DNA of 64,000 nucleotides from Pseudisothecium myosuroides (Eukaryota > Streptophyta > Bryopsida > Hypnales > Lembophyllaceae), in assembly GCA_951799445.1 (NCBI GenBank), contig OX637292.1:10419296-10483295 (forward strand), given 5' to 3'. Every line of letters begins with the position of its first letter. The stretch's first letter is position 1. This document shows, in pieces, positions 43,851-55,079 of this stretch. Made by a program: the position numbers and the translations under genes. The notes beneath the pieces were generated by a model, which was not told the origin of the DNA, did not search any database, and saw only the letters and a list, made by a program, of their open reading frames with translations.

Positions 43851-46800
43851 ATGGCGGATAAGAAGTCACCGCGGGAGAATAGCTCCCGGGTACAACCACT
43901 TTTGTTTGATGCTCTTGAAGCAGATGGTAGCAATTACATGGAGTGGAGTATAGATGTGAAAGCGTACTTTTATTCGGAGGGGTTGGACGATGCGATCGAT
44001 GATGAACCAGAGGCGGATTTTCCAATGTCATCCAAGTGGAAAGCTTTGCTTGTTCTTCGCCGCCACCTTCACACCTCTCTTCGACAGCAATACATCCAAG
44101 TTGACAACCCGGCGGAGCTATGGCGTCAACTTCACGATCGGTTTTATCATGAGCGCACTATCTTTCTTCCCCAAGCTCGAAATGATTGGATTGCTCTTCG
44201 TGTTCTTGATTTCCCTGATTTCCTTTCCTTCAACGCTGAATTGCATCGTATTACTGCTCAACTTCATCTTCGTGGAGATAGGATTACAGATAGGGAGCTC
44301 ATAGATAAAACCCTATCCACTTTTCCTCCTGCTTCTGCCCTCCTAGCTCAGCAGTATAGGAATATGAAGTTTACGACACATTCCGAAATAATGTCTTATC
44401 TCTTGCTTGCTGAAAAACAGCACCAGCTTCTACTTAAAAGCGCAGAAGCAAAACCCGCTCGAGAGGCTCACACTTCTGAGATCTCGAGACAGCAGCCACG
44501 AGGAACAAGGAAACAACAACGGTTGCCAAATCGGCAACACCCTAGAGGTAAGTCAAACTCTTATAAACCCTCCTCTGATAGAGTCTCTCGATACTCAGAT
44601 CGTTTTTCTAATCGTGATTATTGCTCTTCTCAATTGAACGATAGATCTTCTGATAGAACCTTTGATAGGAAGTCATCCTTTTCACGTGACAATCGTACTT
44701 GTCACAAGTGTAGCCGTAAAGGGCATATCGCTCGATACTGCTGCACTCCTGCGTACTACGTTAGTATGTACAAAGAGTTAGAGAAATTTAGAAATGAAAA
44801 GAGGGAGGCTCATTCGCTCGACGCTTCTTCCTCTTCCAATGTAAATATTGAAAATTACATGGTGCATATCTCCAAAGAGTCAGCTCCTACAGATGTAGCT
44901 CTTATAGATAGTGCCACGACGCATACAATTCTTAGAGATCCGAAATATTTCACGTTTGCTAGCCGTGATAGAACCTGGCAGACTTGTGATATCGTCACAA
45001 TTGCTGGAAGTCGGAACTTTTGGTTCCGAGAGGGCCAGGCAACTATAGTATTGCCTGGGGGGACCCCCCTCTTGTGTGAAAAAGCAATGTATGCCCCTGA
45101 TGCCCCCCAGAGCCTGATCAGCTACCGTGATTTACGGGCTAATAGGATGGATGTCTCCACTGTATTGGATGACCATAAAGAAGTATTGGAACTCAGGCAA
45201 GGTCAGCAACTCCTTGCCACCGCTAACGCAGGAGTTACTGGCCTATACGAGTTATTGAGAAGCCCTCCTAAGGAGTCAGCTTTCCACTTCTCTACTTTGG
45301 TAGGAGATGATGAAGAGTACCGGGAACTCAGGCAAGGCCGACAGTCCCTTGCCACTGCGAAAGCAGGAGTCGATGGACTAGTATGTGAGAGCAACTCTGC
45401 TTTGATACCCCCCTCTACAGCTAAGACTGGATTGTGGCATAGTCGGTTGGGCCATCCAGGCACCACTATGTTGAGGAGGATGTTACCTTTGTTGGAAGGA
45501 CACAATTTGTGCACCAGTGATGCTGACAAGGTTGGAAGCTGCGCGGCATGTTCACAAGGAAAGCTTATTAAGCGCCCTTCACATTGGAAGCTACCAACGG
45601 AACTCCCTCCTATATTACAGCGTTTACAAGAGGCATATATCAAGAAGATTCAACTCATCACTCGGCCTTTATTGATCCATGCCAAGTTGCCTCCTACAAT
45701 GTGGGGACATGCAGTTCTACATGCAGCTACACTACTCAGGTTTCGTCCTACCTTGCTCAATACTCAGTCTTCTTTCGAGTTAATATCCGGACGCGTCCCC
45801 AATGTTTTCCATTTTCGTGTATTTGGCTGTAGAGTATGGATTCCAGTTTCTAAACCTCATAGGAAAACGATAGGTAGTCACCGTCAGGAAGGGATCTATG
45901 TTGGTTTTGATTCCCCTAGCATCATTCGGTATGTTTCACCTTCATCAGGCACTTTACTACGTGCTAGATTTTCCAATTGTCATTTTGAAGAGTATAGTTT
46001 CCCTTCTCTACCCAATGTCAAGTCCCCTGCTTTAGATTTTTGGGCACCCGAAACCATCATTCAAAACCCTGACCCCCGCACAGCCTTAGCTGAGTCTGAG
46101 GTCAAGAAACTTATTCATTTACAGTCGCTTGCAGACAAGCTACCAGATGGCTTTAGTGATGGTCCCCGAATTACTAGAAATCCTCTCCCTAGTACAGGAC
46201 TTATCCCCATTAGTGTCATTCCTTCTAAGCGTACGATTGACCCTATTGCTTCTATATCTAAGAAACCTCGCCCTCATCATGTCACCTTACATAGTGATGC
46301 ACTTTTCTCACCTGATGATAATTCACAATTTTCTTCTTTCCCTGAAGATGGTTCATCTGTGACCGCCTTCATTACTCGGATACTTAGTGATGATCCTGAC
46401 CCACTCACGTTAAATGAAGCAAAATCTAGCCCTGACTGGCCAAAATGGCAAGTTGCACTTGCTGCCAAATATTCTTCTCTTAGAAAACATGAAGTCTTTG
46501 GTCCTTTGCTGACCAACCTTCCTACTAAACCCATAGGAAACAAGTTGATTTTTACTCGGAAACGTAATACCCAAGGACAAATAGTCCGATTCAAGGTACG
46601 ATTAGTGGCTCAAGGATTCAATCAACGTCCTGGCATTGATTTTACCTTTACTTATTCCCCTGTTATGGATGCCACTACTTTTAGATATCTACTTGGCCTA
46701 GCTGTACAACATTCTTTGGAAACCACGCTTCTAGATGTTGTGACAGCCTACCTTTATGGAAATTTAGATGCCACAATTTATATAAGGCCTCCTCCTGATT

Positions 46801-48011
46801 TCTTGCCTACGCCCCCTTCGGCTGATTCTCTGGGCAAGTATTCTGGCCTCAAGCTATAACGAGCTCTTTATGGATTAAAACAAGCAGGTCGCATGTGGTA
46901 TAAACATTTGAGAGATTTTTTGCTATACCACAAGTTCCAGCACGACCCTACCCTTCTGTGTATATTCACTTTGAAGGATGCTCACGAGTTTGTGATCATT
47001 GCCATTTATGTTGATGATCTCAACCTTATAGGTACACCCTCAACTTGCCGCCAAACGGTAACATTACTAACAACCCAATTTGAAATGAAACTACTTGGCC
47101 GCACTTCTTTTTGTCTTGGTTTAGAGATTACACATCTGCCCAATGGAAGTATATTTCCTCATCAAACTGCGTATACTCAACGGTTGCTCAAGAATTTCAA
47201 GATGGACCAAGCAAATCCTTTATCTGCTCCCATGATTGGTCGAAGCAAGACAAATGATGACCCATACCGACCTTGCGAGGAGGAGGAGGAGGAATATGAT
47301 AGCAAACGGTACCTCACAGCAGTCGAAGCTTTGTTATATTTATCTACATATACTCGGCCAGATATATCATTTGCAACAAGCGTGTTAGCTCGGCATAGTC
47401 AGAAGCCCACGATGCGACATTGGAATGGAGTCAAGCATCTGTTTAGGTATCTTCGCGGAACAGAAGACTTAGGACTTCATTATACAAAGACTGGACCATC
47501 AAATTTAGTTGGATATGCAGATGTTGGTTTCAAATCAGATGAAAACACGGGCAAGTCCTAGACAGGTTATATCTTCCTACGCAACAATGCACCCATATCA
47601 TGGAAGTCTGTGAAGCAGACAGTGACTGCAACATCAACCAACCATGCAGAGTTAATTGCATTCCATGAAGCGACAAGAGAAGCAGTTTGGTTACGGACAA
47701 TTGACAAGATCATTTCAGATCAATGTGAACTTAGCCACAGTACACAACCGACAACGATTTTTGAAGATAATGCAGCATGCGTGGCGCAAGTTACAGGTGG
47801 ATTCATCAGGGCTGATCGAACGAAGCACATCAGTCCACAAATCTTTGGATTTATCCAAGACCTTATTGAATCAGGAGAAATTGAAGTAAAGAAAGTTCAA
47901 TCCTCCAACAACATTGCTGACATACTTACAAAGGCACTCCCTGCTTACACTCACAAACGATTGGTTCAAGAAGCTGGCATGAGATCTCTTCAAGACCTAG
48001 TTACACATTAG
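43851..48011 (+). pseudogene. Copia gag-pol, disrupted
   Basis: One reading frame with stops at 46857-46859 and 47559-47561. In order: gag-like N-terminus (from MADKKSPREN); CCHC zinc knuckle CHKCSRKGHIARYC (about 44701-44742); aspartic protease site with DSATTHT (about 44905); the pre-integrase HHCC region (LWHSRLGHPG...CAAC); the integrase C-terminal part; reverse transcriptase with YVDD (about 47007-47018); and RNase H. The integrase core is missing: sequence jumps at about 45630 from the pre-integrase/linker directly to the region after the catalytic glutamate. So even without the two stops this copy lacks the DDE site. It probably moved using another element's integrase, or lost the core before its last jump. 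Confidence 0.9.
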
Positions 48012-48102
48012 GTTACGCTCTTTTTCTTTCTGTGAATTTTCCTTATAAAGGTTTTTGTCACAGTTAAGTTTTTTAATGAGGTAACCCGGGATCGAGGAGG
48101 AG

Positions 48103-48289
48103 TGTTGAGATAAGATAACGATCCCAGTTAACTTAGGTTAAGTGAGACTTAGGATAAGGTAAAAGTAGATCTCACTACTAGTGATACCTCCTATATATGT
48201 ATGATCATGTAACCCTAATGTTGATTACTTTGAGAACTTCTTATTGCATTATATATTTTCTGTGTCTACGCTCTACTTCCTTCGCAACA
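48103..48289 (+). repeat. 3' LTR of Copia element
   Basis: 187 bp, nearly identical to the 5' LTR apart from the 12-bp indel and about two C/T differences. Confidence 0.93.
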
Positions 48290-49106
48290 ATATGCACTAA
48301 ATTTCAGCACATTTGGAAATAGGAGTCAAAAGTTATGGCCAAATATGTTATTTTTTTTCGTAACTGGGCAGTCCGGGCAGCAAGAAAAATTTGGCAAAAA
48401 TTTGATTTTTTTTTTTAAATATTTTTTTTCTTATAGATTATATTTTTGTCTATCTGGAAAGCTTTGATTCATTTCATTTGGATTTGTTATGAAAAAGTTA
48501 TGGACATTCTTGTTTTTCGAGCAGTTAGAGCATCTTCTTGAAAAAAATAACTTGAAAAATTCATTTCTAAATGCTATTTTTGCAATTTAAAAAAAATAAA
48601 AAATTCTCATGGTTTAGTTTACTTGCTAGAACAATCTCACCATTGGGATTAGTGTATTTTAATTCCATCTAAAATATATTAATGTTTTAGATTTTCCTTC
48701 TATCTCGTACCTACTTCTACTTAATAATTTTTTTAGGAATGATAATTAAGTTTTTTCAAATATCATTTTTTTTTCCTAGACTCTCAACTCAATTCTCCAC
48801 TATAAAGATTTGAAGCACAAAACTCTGTAGTGCAAAAATTTTAAGTGAAAAATGTTTAAAGTCAAAAAATCTAGTCCCGCAATGTGCTGAAATACTTGTT
48901 TTTTCCACTTTAAACGCAGATTTCTTGCAATCTGAGAGGTCAAAAATTCTGAAATTTTTTCCACACATTCTCATACTAGTTAGGTTTAAGATCCTACGGT
49001 TAGATGTGAAAAAAAAACGTTTTTCATTTTTTTTTTCTCCTTGCTATAGAAATGGCAGTTTTGATGGTTTTTTGGCAGAAAAAAGGCCTAGGCCTTTAGG
49101 GGTTAA

Positions 49107-50090
49107 TGTGGTCAAAATTATACTTAAAGCGCAATTTGACTTTATTCAAAAGGATTTGGACATCAAAAGGTTAATGTTTTGCATCATCTAAGTACTGTAT
49201 ACAAAAGTCAAGGGTGTTCAAAGTAAATAAAATATCTAGAGAATGAATTTGATGATGCAACAACAACTTCCAACACTAGTGGAAATACAATTTAATGTAA
49301 ATCATTAAAGGTCATTAGAATGTGAACATTTGAATACAATTCTTAAATTTTGTTGGAACTTGCGAAACAAAAGCGAATTTAGAATCTCTAATAATGCAAT
49401 TTTTGCACACCAAACCAATAAATTGTAATTTTTTCAAGTGTTGGAAATAAAGTAGACATCCCATTCACCAAGCACTAACCATTTTATGTGCACTGAATTG
49501 ATTTGTTGCATGAATTTGCAATTGAAGTGAATTACATTTGGTGCATGGTCCATTAATAAAATCTGCCTGGTCATTGGCATATTTTGTATAGATGTATCCA
49601 AAATTGCCCCTTGGGCTCCCATGAATAAAGACTATACATTTGAGGCAACAATTTGCAAGGGCCAATTTCAAAAATCAGGCACAACAAGATATGTACAATT
49701 TCATTATATTTATTTTGGTAAGGTAAGAATACCATAAACGGTTAAAATATGCATTTTATCCTACAGGATATGAAAAATTCCTCGAGAAATTGAGTTCAAC
49801 ATGTGCAAAAACAAGGATGAGGAAGAATGCAAAGAAAATAAAAAATAAATCCTCAAGAATGAATATATTATGCAATATAAATGTGAATTCTTCATCTGAA
49901 CTCCATTTTTGTCTCATAGGCTCACCTACAACGGCTACCTTTGGAACTTGTTTCTAATCAAGTGTGAGCCAATCAAATGCAAGGAAATCAATTTTTTTCA
50001 GAGCCAACTATTGTTGGTTTTAGAACACCCTACTCTACCATTAGAGGGAGGGTAACTGTTATTGTATTCCTACCTTAGACCAAGAAAATG
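49107..50090. other. AT-rich intergenic
   Basis: No gene is supportable. Weak similarity to dispersed repeat D at about 49354-49450. Confidence 0.5.
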
Positions 50091-50091
50091 A

Positions 50092-51716
50092 CCTAAGGTA
50101 GAAGTACCAATAGTCAACCACACCTAGTACCCATCATGTAGGGGTGCAGTATTTCCAACCAAAGGGGAACAAATTTCCAACAAAACTTGAGAATGTGTTT
50201 TTTTGGTCCTTTTTAAGGTTGAAACTAACAAGGTTATGACACATGTCTCGAAGTAGTGCACAAGAAAGTAGGAAGTAGTGAGTAGGAAAGTAGTTCTTGA
50301 ATGATTGGAATTGGAAGAGTCTAGACATTGGCTATTGGTGAAGAGTACTTTTTGGATCCCAAATTTCACAGTAATTTCAATTTTAGGGATATAATTCTCA
50401 AAATTTTGCAATCTTCTTACATAGCAAAAATTTCACCACCTCTTATTGCGCACGAAATACTCCAAAATTGCTAAACCTTTAAAGAACCAAAGTTCCCTTG
50501 GGGTACACTTGGGATTTGGGGCAAGCTTGTTGAATCTGGATTTTTGACCTGGGCCGGATTTTTGAAACTTTTTTTGTGTGTGTAGTTTCTCATGAGCTTT
50601 GTGCACATATAAATTTCATCAAAATCTGACATATATTATAGAAGCTATAAATTTTTTTGGCCAAAAGTAGTTTGTTGGGCAGCTAGGGCAATGCAATCAG
50701 TCTTCGGCTCTGGAAGGGTAGCATAGGCGGATAAGACAACAAGTGCACGGGAGGTGGACATCAATCCTTTTTTTTTGGGCACCAAGGGACTAGATTGCAC
50801 CATTTCGAAATAAATGTCTACTTTTCACTAGATAAAAGTAATCTTTTTTTGCCAAAAAAATTCCATTTTTATTAAAAGTGTGGATGAAGTCGCCAAATTT
50901 GGATGAAAAAGAGCATGAATATGATTGAAAAGTATTTTTTGGTCGAAAAGATGAATGAATGTATAAATACAATGCTTCACCAAATTTTAAGTGATTGCCA
51001 CTTTGGCACTTTGTTAAAAAGTAAAAAAAAAGGGCTAGTGGACATCTAGGTTCCTTTTCTACAAGGGTTGCCCACTTTGTAAGCTTGTTTGGAGGCTACT
51101 ACAAACTTCAAAAGCTCATAGAAATTTGAGATTTTGACTTTTTTCAGAAAAAAACACTTCCTACTTGTCAAGTGTGAGTATATCTTTGTATCCACCGGAT
51201 TTTTTTTTCCAATATCTTTAAGTATGTGGTGGGAAAATTGATTCAAAGATGGCCCAGTGTGTTGCCAATTCTTGAAACATTGTGGCATTATAAGTTTTTT
51301 TTTTGCATGTGTTAGGTATGTTGGATTGCCCTGAAAATTGGTTTGCGTATGCCTAACTTGATTACCTATAAGAAAAAGAAATAAACTTTATGGTGTGCAG
51401 TGCAAAAAAATTCAGCACAAGAAGGCGGCCAAAGGCATCTGAAATTCTAGTACACAGTGGAAAAAAAACACCAAAAAACTTTGACTTTGAATGCAAATAT
51501 TGTTCAATTTGTACGGTGTAACCTCACGGAACTTTTACCACATCTTTTCATACAATTTAAATTCAAGAACCTTTGGTTACATGTTGAAAATAAAACTATT
51601 TTCAAAACTTTGTCAATGAACGCAGCAGAAATGGCAATTTTCAGTGGTTTTGGAACCAGAAAATGGCTTGGTCCTTTAAGGGGTTAAATGATCGGACTAC
51701 TGGTGCTTTTACCTTA
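50092..51716. mobile_element. AAGGTAGAAG-family TIR element with nested insertion
   Basis: Left end TAAGGTAGAAGTACCAATAG (from 50092). The right end, at 51696-51716, is its imperfect complement (GACTACTGGTGCTTTTACC). The 1.6 kb between is largely the TTAA-flanked element 50475-51683. Without it about 0.41 kb remains, matching the size of the related element at 10621-11020. Confidence 0.7.
50475..51683. mobile_element. TTAA-flanked element, 1.2-kb copy
   Basis: Left end CCTTTAAAGAACC after CTAA (50471-50474), right end GGTCCTTTAAGGGG before TTAA (51684-51687). It carries the shared block GAAATGGCAATTTTCAGTGG near the right end. Longer than the 933-bp copies. No coding capacity. Confidence 0.75.
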
Positions 51717-52642
51717 CACAAAGACCCACACAGCTGAGAAAGAAAACCACTCTAACTTCTTGTAGTCATTTCCGTGGTCTATGCAAACTCCATGTGTCCA
51801 AGTTTCCGCCTTGCCGGCAAGGCCTCCACTTGCTTGTGATGATTGATGAAGATAGGCATCGTACGGAAATCAATGGAAAGGCGCCAAGGAAGGCAGGACC
51901 GACTGCACGAGCTCACATGCACACGCACTCACATGAGTTCTCAAAACAAACGGCAGCTCACGAGGCAAGTGGGGAATCATATCCGACAAGTGCAAAATCA
52001 CAGACTCATCAGAGATTCACGGCAGTCGGAGCCAATGACGGAGCTCCCAAGGCAAGAGTTAAACTTACAGAGCAGGGCTTTTGTTTTTGTTTTTTTGGAG
52101 TAGTGCTGAAGTGGCATCATACGAGAAAATAATGTAGCCAAATATTTTAGTATTCATCTATATTTTGGATAGGACTATCTTTCATCCACATATTTGGATG
52201 AGTTTCATTTAAAATTGACAACTTCATCCAATTTTAAAAAAAAAATTGGAACAATTTGGCCTTATCATCCAATTTTTCTTCAATTTTTTCCTAAAGGCTT
52301 GGTGCAGCCTATTTTTTTTTGAGGCATTTGGGCCTCATAAGGCCCAAAAAAACACACTGTTACAGAGTATTGTAATTTAATCCTGGACGGAACGCTGAGT
52401 GGATCTCACTGTAGAAATCATCCTTTTTGGTATGGTACCATGTCAATCATAGCTCAAAAAAACCAAAGAGCACTCATTGGAGGTCAAACTAGAGTGTGCA
52501 AGACTGAAACCCCTTTTCACACAAAATTCCAAGGATGAACATGGACATTTGTGTCTTGCGTAGAAGTGCACATAGAATTGAACAATTATTTGTCATCCAT
52601 TGGACAATTTTTTGCATCATTATAGGGTTGAATAAGCCCCAG

Positions 52643-52937
52643 GGCATTAGATGTTTTTTGGGGTCTCTGGAGGGCCGTTTTGGGGGCGTTTCCGATCTGG
52701 CCCAATTATGTGAACAACAGTACGCTGTTAGAAAATATTTATTAAAAAAATAATAACAATAATTTTTTCAAATATCATTTTGAGCAAAAATGGTATAAAT
52801 TTTTTTTCCACAAATGATGTGGCAGTTGCTGTGCCACATCAGCTAGCTGCTGCAGTTTGTTCCCGCAATGTTCTCGCAGTCTGGGAACGCAAGGGAACTC
52901 GCAGCCCTCCAAGACCCTCAAATCCCATCTAATGCTT
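52643..52937. repeat. Inverted repeat (foldback)
   Basis: GCATTAGATG...GGGTCT..GGAGGGC at 52644-52695 recurs as the complement at about 52880-52935 (GCCCTCCAAGACCCTCAAAT, then CATCTAATGC). The loop is about 190 bp. Target duplication is not resolved. Confidence 0.6.
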
Positions 52938-53128
52938 TTTTTTTCCGCATTGTAGATGAATAGTGGAACCCCTGCGTGCCCTCCCTTTGCTGGTGAATGT
53001 TTGGAGGGAATGAGGCACAATGGTGGAAGTCTGTCAGAAAGAATTGGAATCTGGCGAAATATTGCCAAAAAGAAGCGCTGATAAGCACTAGTGCATTTTA
53101 TTACATGATTGTATAATATTGTTAACCT

Positions 53129-53181
53129 TCATTGGGGGGGTTCTTTTTGCTCCCCCCAAAAGCGGGAGCCCCCCAACATTG
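53129..53181. other. G/C-run hairpin
   Basis: Successive runs of seven G, six C and six C flank AAAAGCGGG, with outer bases ATTGG and CCAACAT pairing. Two alternative stems are possible. Confidence 0.45.
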
Positions 53182-53976
53182 AAACTTACCTGGTCAACAT
53201 CAGCCAGACACAAGTAGCCAATGACAACCACCAACCACAATCCAACACTGACAACCCAATAACAAATTACCTATGTCCAGCCAATGATGTCCTTCACATA
53301 TAATTGAACCCCCTCCAAGGTATCTAGGGGCAAATTATACCTCCACTTGTGGGAGAACAATTATTTGATTGACAATGTTATATAGAGCAATATCGGTACA
53401 TTAATTAGGAAAGTATACAATTTGTGAGGGTTTATTTTGACAACAATGTTTTGAAATTGAAATTGTATGTCAAATTCTCAGGTATCCATGTCGCCTCAGA
53501 CCAATCACAAGATGGCATATGACACTTTTTAAACAAAAATGACTTAATTTATGTCAAATCTAACCCTTACGTAGGATACACTTGGAACAATGTTCTTCTT
53601 ATTAGAGATTTAAATTCAATGTAGTGTAGATTTCCAACCTCTTTGTAGTCAATTACATATAGTCAGTGTTGAATTGAAGTTTTATTTGGACAAATGAAAA
53701 AACGAGCAACACATTTTAGACGAGCACATCTTATTGAGATTATGAAAAAAAAACATTGGTCTTTTTGCTCACAGTGGATAATGAGAGGGTTGAAAGTGTT
53801 CATCAAAATCACAACATTCCAGTCATTTAATTTTTTTGCTATAATTTGCAATGCATGGTAGTCAAGAAAATGAGAGTAGAATTTGAGAGAATCACAAGTC
53901 AATGGGCGGAATTGCCTTTTCCTTGAACTCCTTAGATCTATTAGTTTTTTGGGGTGACAACAATCTCATATGTTAG

Positions 53977-55075
53977 TCCCTCATGTCCAAAGGCCTTTTA
54001 TTCCATCAAGCCCCACTCAAACTTGTCATTTGTAGGATTTTGCAATAGACTAGTATGAGAATGTGTGGAAGAAATTTGAGAAACTTTGACCACTTAGAGT
54101 GCACAATAAATGCGTTCAAAGTAAAGACAATATAGTTTTTTTGCACCATGGCAAATTAGTTCAGGTGACTTTAAATCTTCTTAACTCGCATTTTTTTTTT
54201 TTTGAAACATATGACCTTCGAGGGTCGCAACTAGGATAGACTTGACACAGCTATGGCAATCCATGGACCTAATTCCCATCAAGACCAAGTGGAGGACAAA
54301 CCAACTCCTTGTGCACAATCACGAAGACCCCCTTTACAAGCAACATTAGCATGGGGAATGGAACCAGGAACCTCGTGGATTCCAACAAAAGTCCCTACCA
54401 CCTAATTATCACCTAGGGTAGTTTAAGGTCATTGCGGACCAAAATCACAAAATTTTCACTACATATTTTGAATAAATTTCTGTTATCATGAATATTAAAA
54501 TTGAGGATCTAAGAAAAAAAAGGTGATTTTCATTCTTTAAAAAATTGTTATGTAGAAGTAGGTACAAGGTAGAGGAAAAAATTAAATCACTAATAGCTCT
54601 AAAATAGAATTAGAGCATACTAATCTTAATAGTGAGAATGTTTTAACAATCAAAGTTAACCTTGTGGAACTTTTGTTTGAAAAAATGTGAAAATGGAGCT
54701 AAAAAATGAATCCATTTATTATTTTTCAAGAAGATGTCCACAAAACAAGATGCTCCATAACTTTCACATCACAAATCCAAATGAAAGGAATCAAAGCGTT
54801 TTATATAGAAAAAAATACAATCTATGAAAAATATATTTATAGATTTTTTATTTCAAATTTTCATCAATTTCTTTTGCTACTTGCCAAGTTGAAATTTGGG
54901 CTTGTTATGGCATAATTTTTGCTCCCATACACCAATTGAAATAAAAATGATATTTTGGAAAAGCTAATAAGTTTTTCTATCTTAAAAAAATTCAAAAAAT
55001 GCACCAAAAAATTTGCTCATAGAAACTTGTTTAAAACATATTTTGTTCGCCATAGGGACAATGGGACTTGAAGGG
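53977..55075 (-). mobile_element. TTAA-flanked element, reverse copy with SINE inside
   Basis: Relative to the reference copy at 42122 this one is in the opposite orientation. Its minus-strand right end lies at 53977 (flank TTAG, 53973-53976), and its other end reads AAGGG before TTAA (55076-55079). It shares CTAGTATGAGAATGTGTGG and the CTTCTACATAACAATT and pyrimidine blocks. Without the SINE it is about 870 bp. Confidence 0.7.
54191..54420 (-). mobile_element. tRNA-derived SINE
   Basis: On the minus strand: an A-box-like TTAGGTGGTAGGGAC near the 5' end, then a B-box-like GGTTCCATTCC about 40 bp later, a tRNA-unrelated body, and a terminal A run of 13 (T run at 54191-54203 on plus). These are the parts of a tRNA-derived SINE in the right order and spacing. 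About 230 bp. Target duplications are not obvious. It interrupts the element at 53977-55075. Confidence 0.75.
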
Positions 55076-55079
55076 TTAA

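Larger units (their letters stand above)
43570..48289 (+). mobile_element. Ty1/Copia LTR retrotransposon
   Basis: A 4720-bp element bounded by LTRs TGTTGAG...GCAACA, with target duplication ATATG (43565-43569 and 48290-48294). After the 5' LTR is a primer-binding-like stretch, TGTTATCAACAC. Before the 3' LTR is a purine tract, GAGGAGGAG (about 48094-48102). The LTRs differ by one 12-bp indel and about two substitutions in 187 bp, so insertion is recent. Confidence 0.95.
43443..49102. mobile_element. TTAA-flanked element interrupted by Copia
   Basis: Left end CCCCTAAAGGACC (TTAA 43439-43442), right end GGCCTTTAGGGG (TTAA 49103-49106). Subtracting the Copia insertion and one 5-bp target copy leaves about 935 bp, nearly the length of the reference copy at 42122. 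Only about 380 bp separate the two copies. Confidence 0.88.
51717..53972. other. Mixed intergenic DNA, no supportable gene
   Basis: A GC-richer stretch at 51770-52130 has two open frames (112 and 86 aa) with no protein signature; I do not call them. A foldback lies at 52643-52937, a G/C-run hairpin at 53129-53181, and a repeat shared with 56398-56522 at about 53460-53585. Confidence 0.5.

Noticed and set aside
51794..52132. 112-aa frame in a GC-richer patch
   Set aside because: Low-complexity His/Arg/Thr composition, no domain, overlapping frame equally open. Kept as unassigned.
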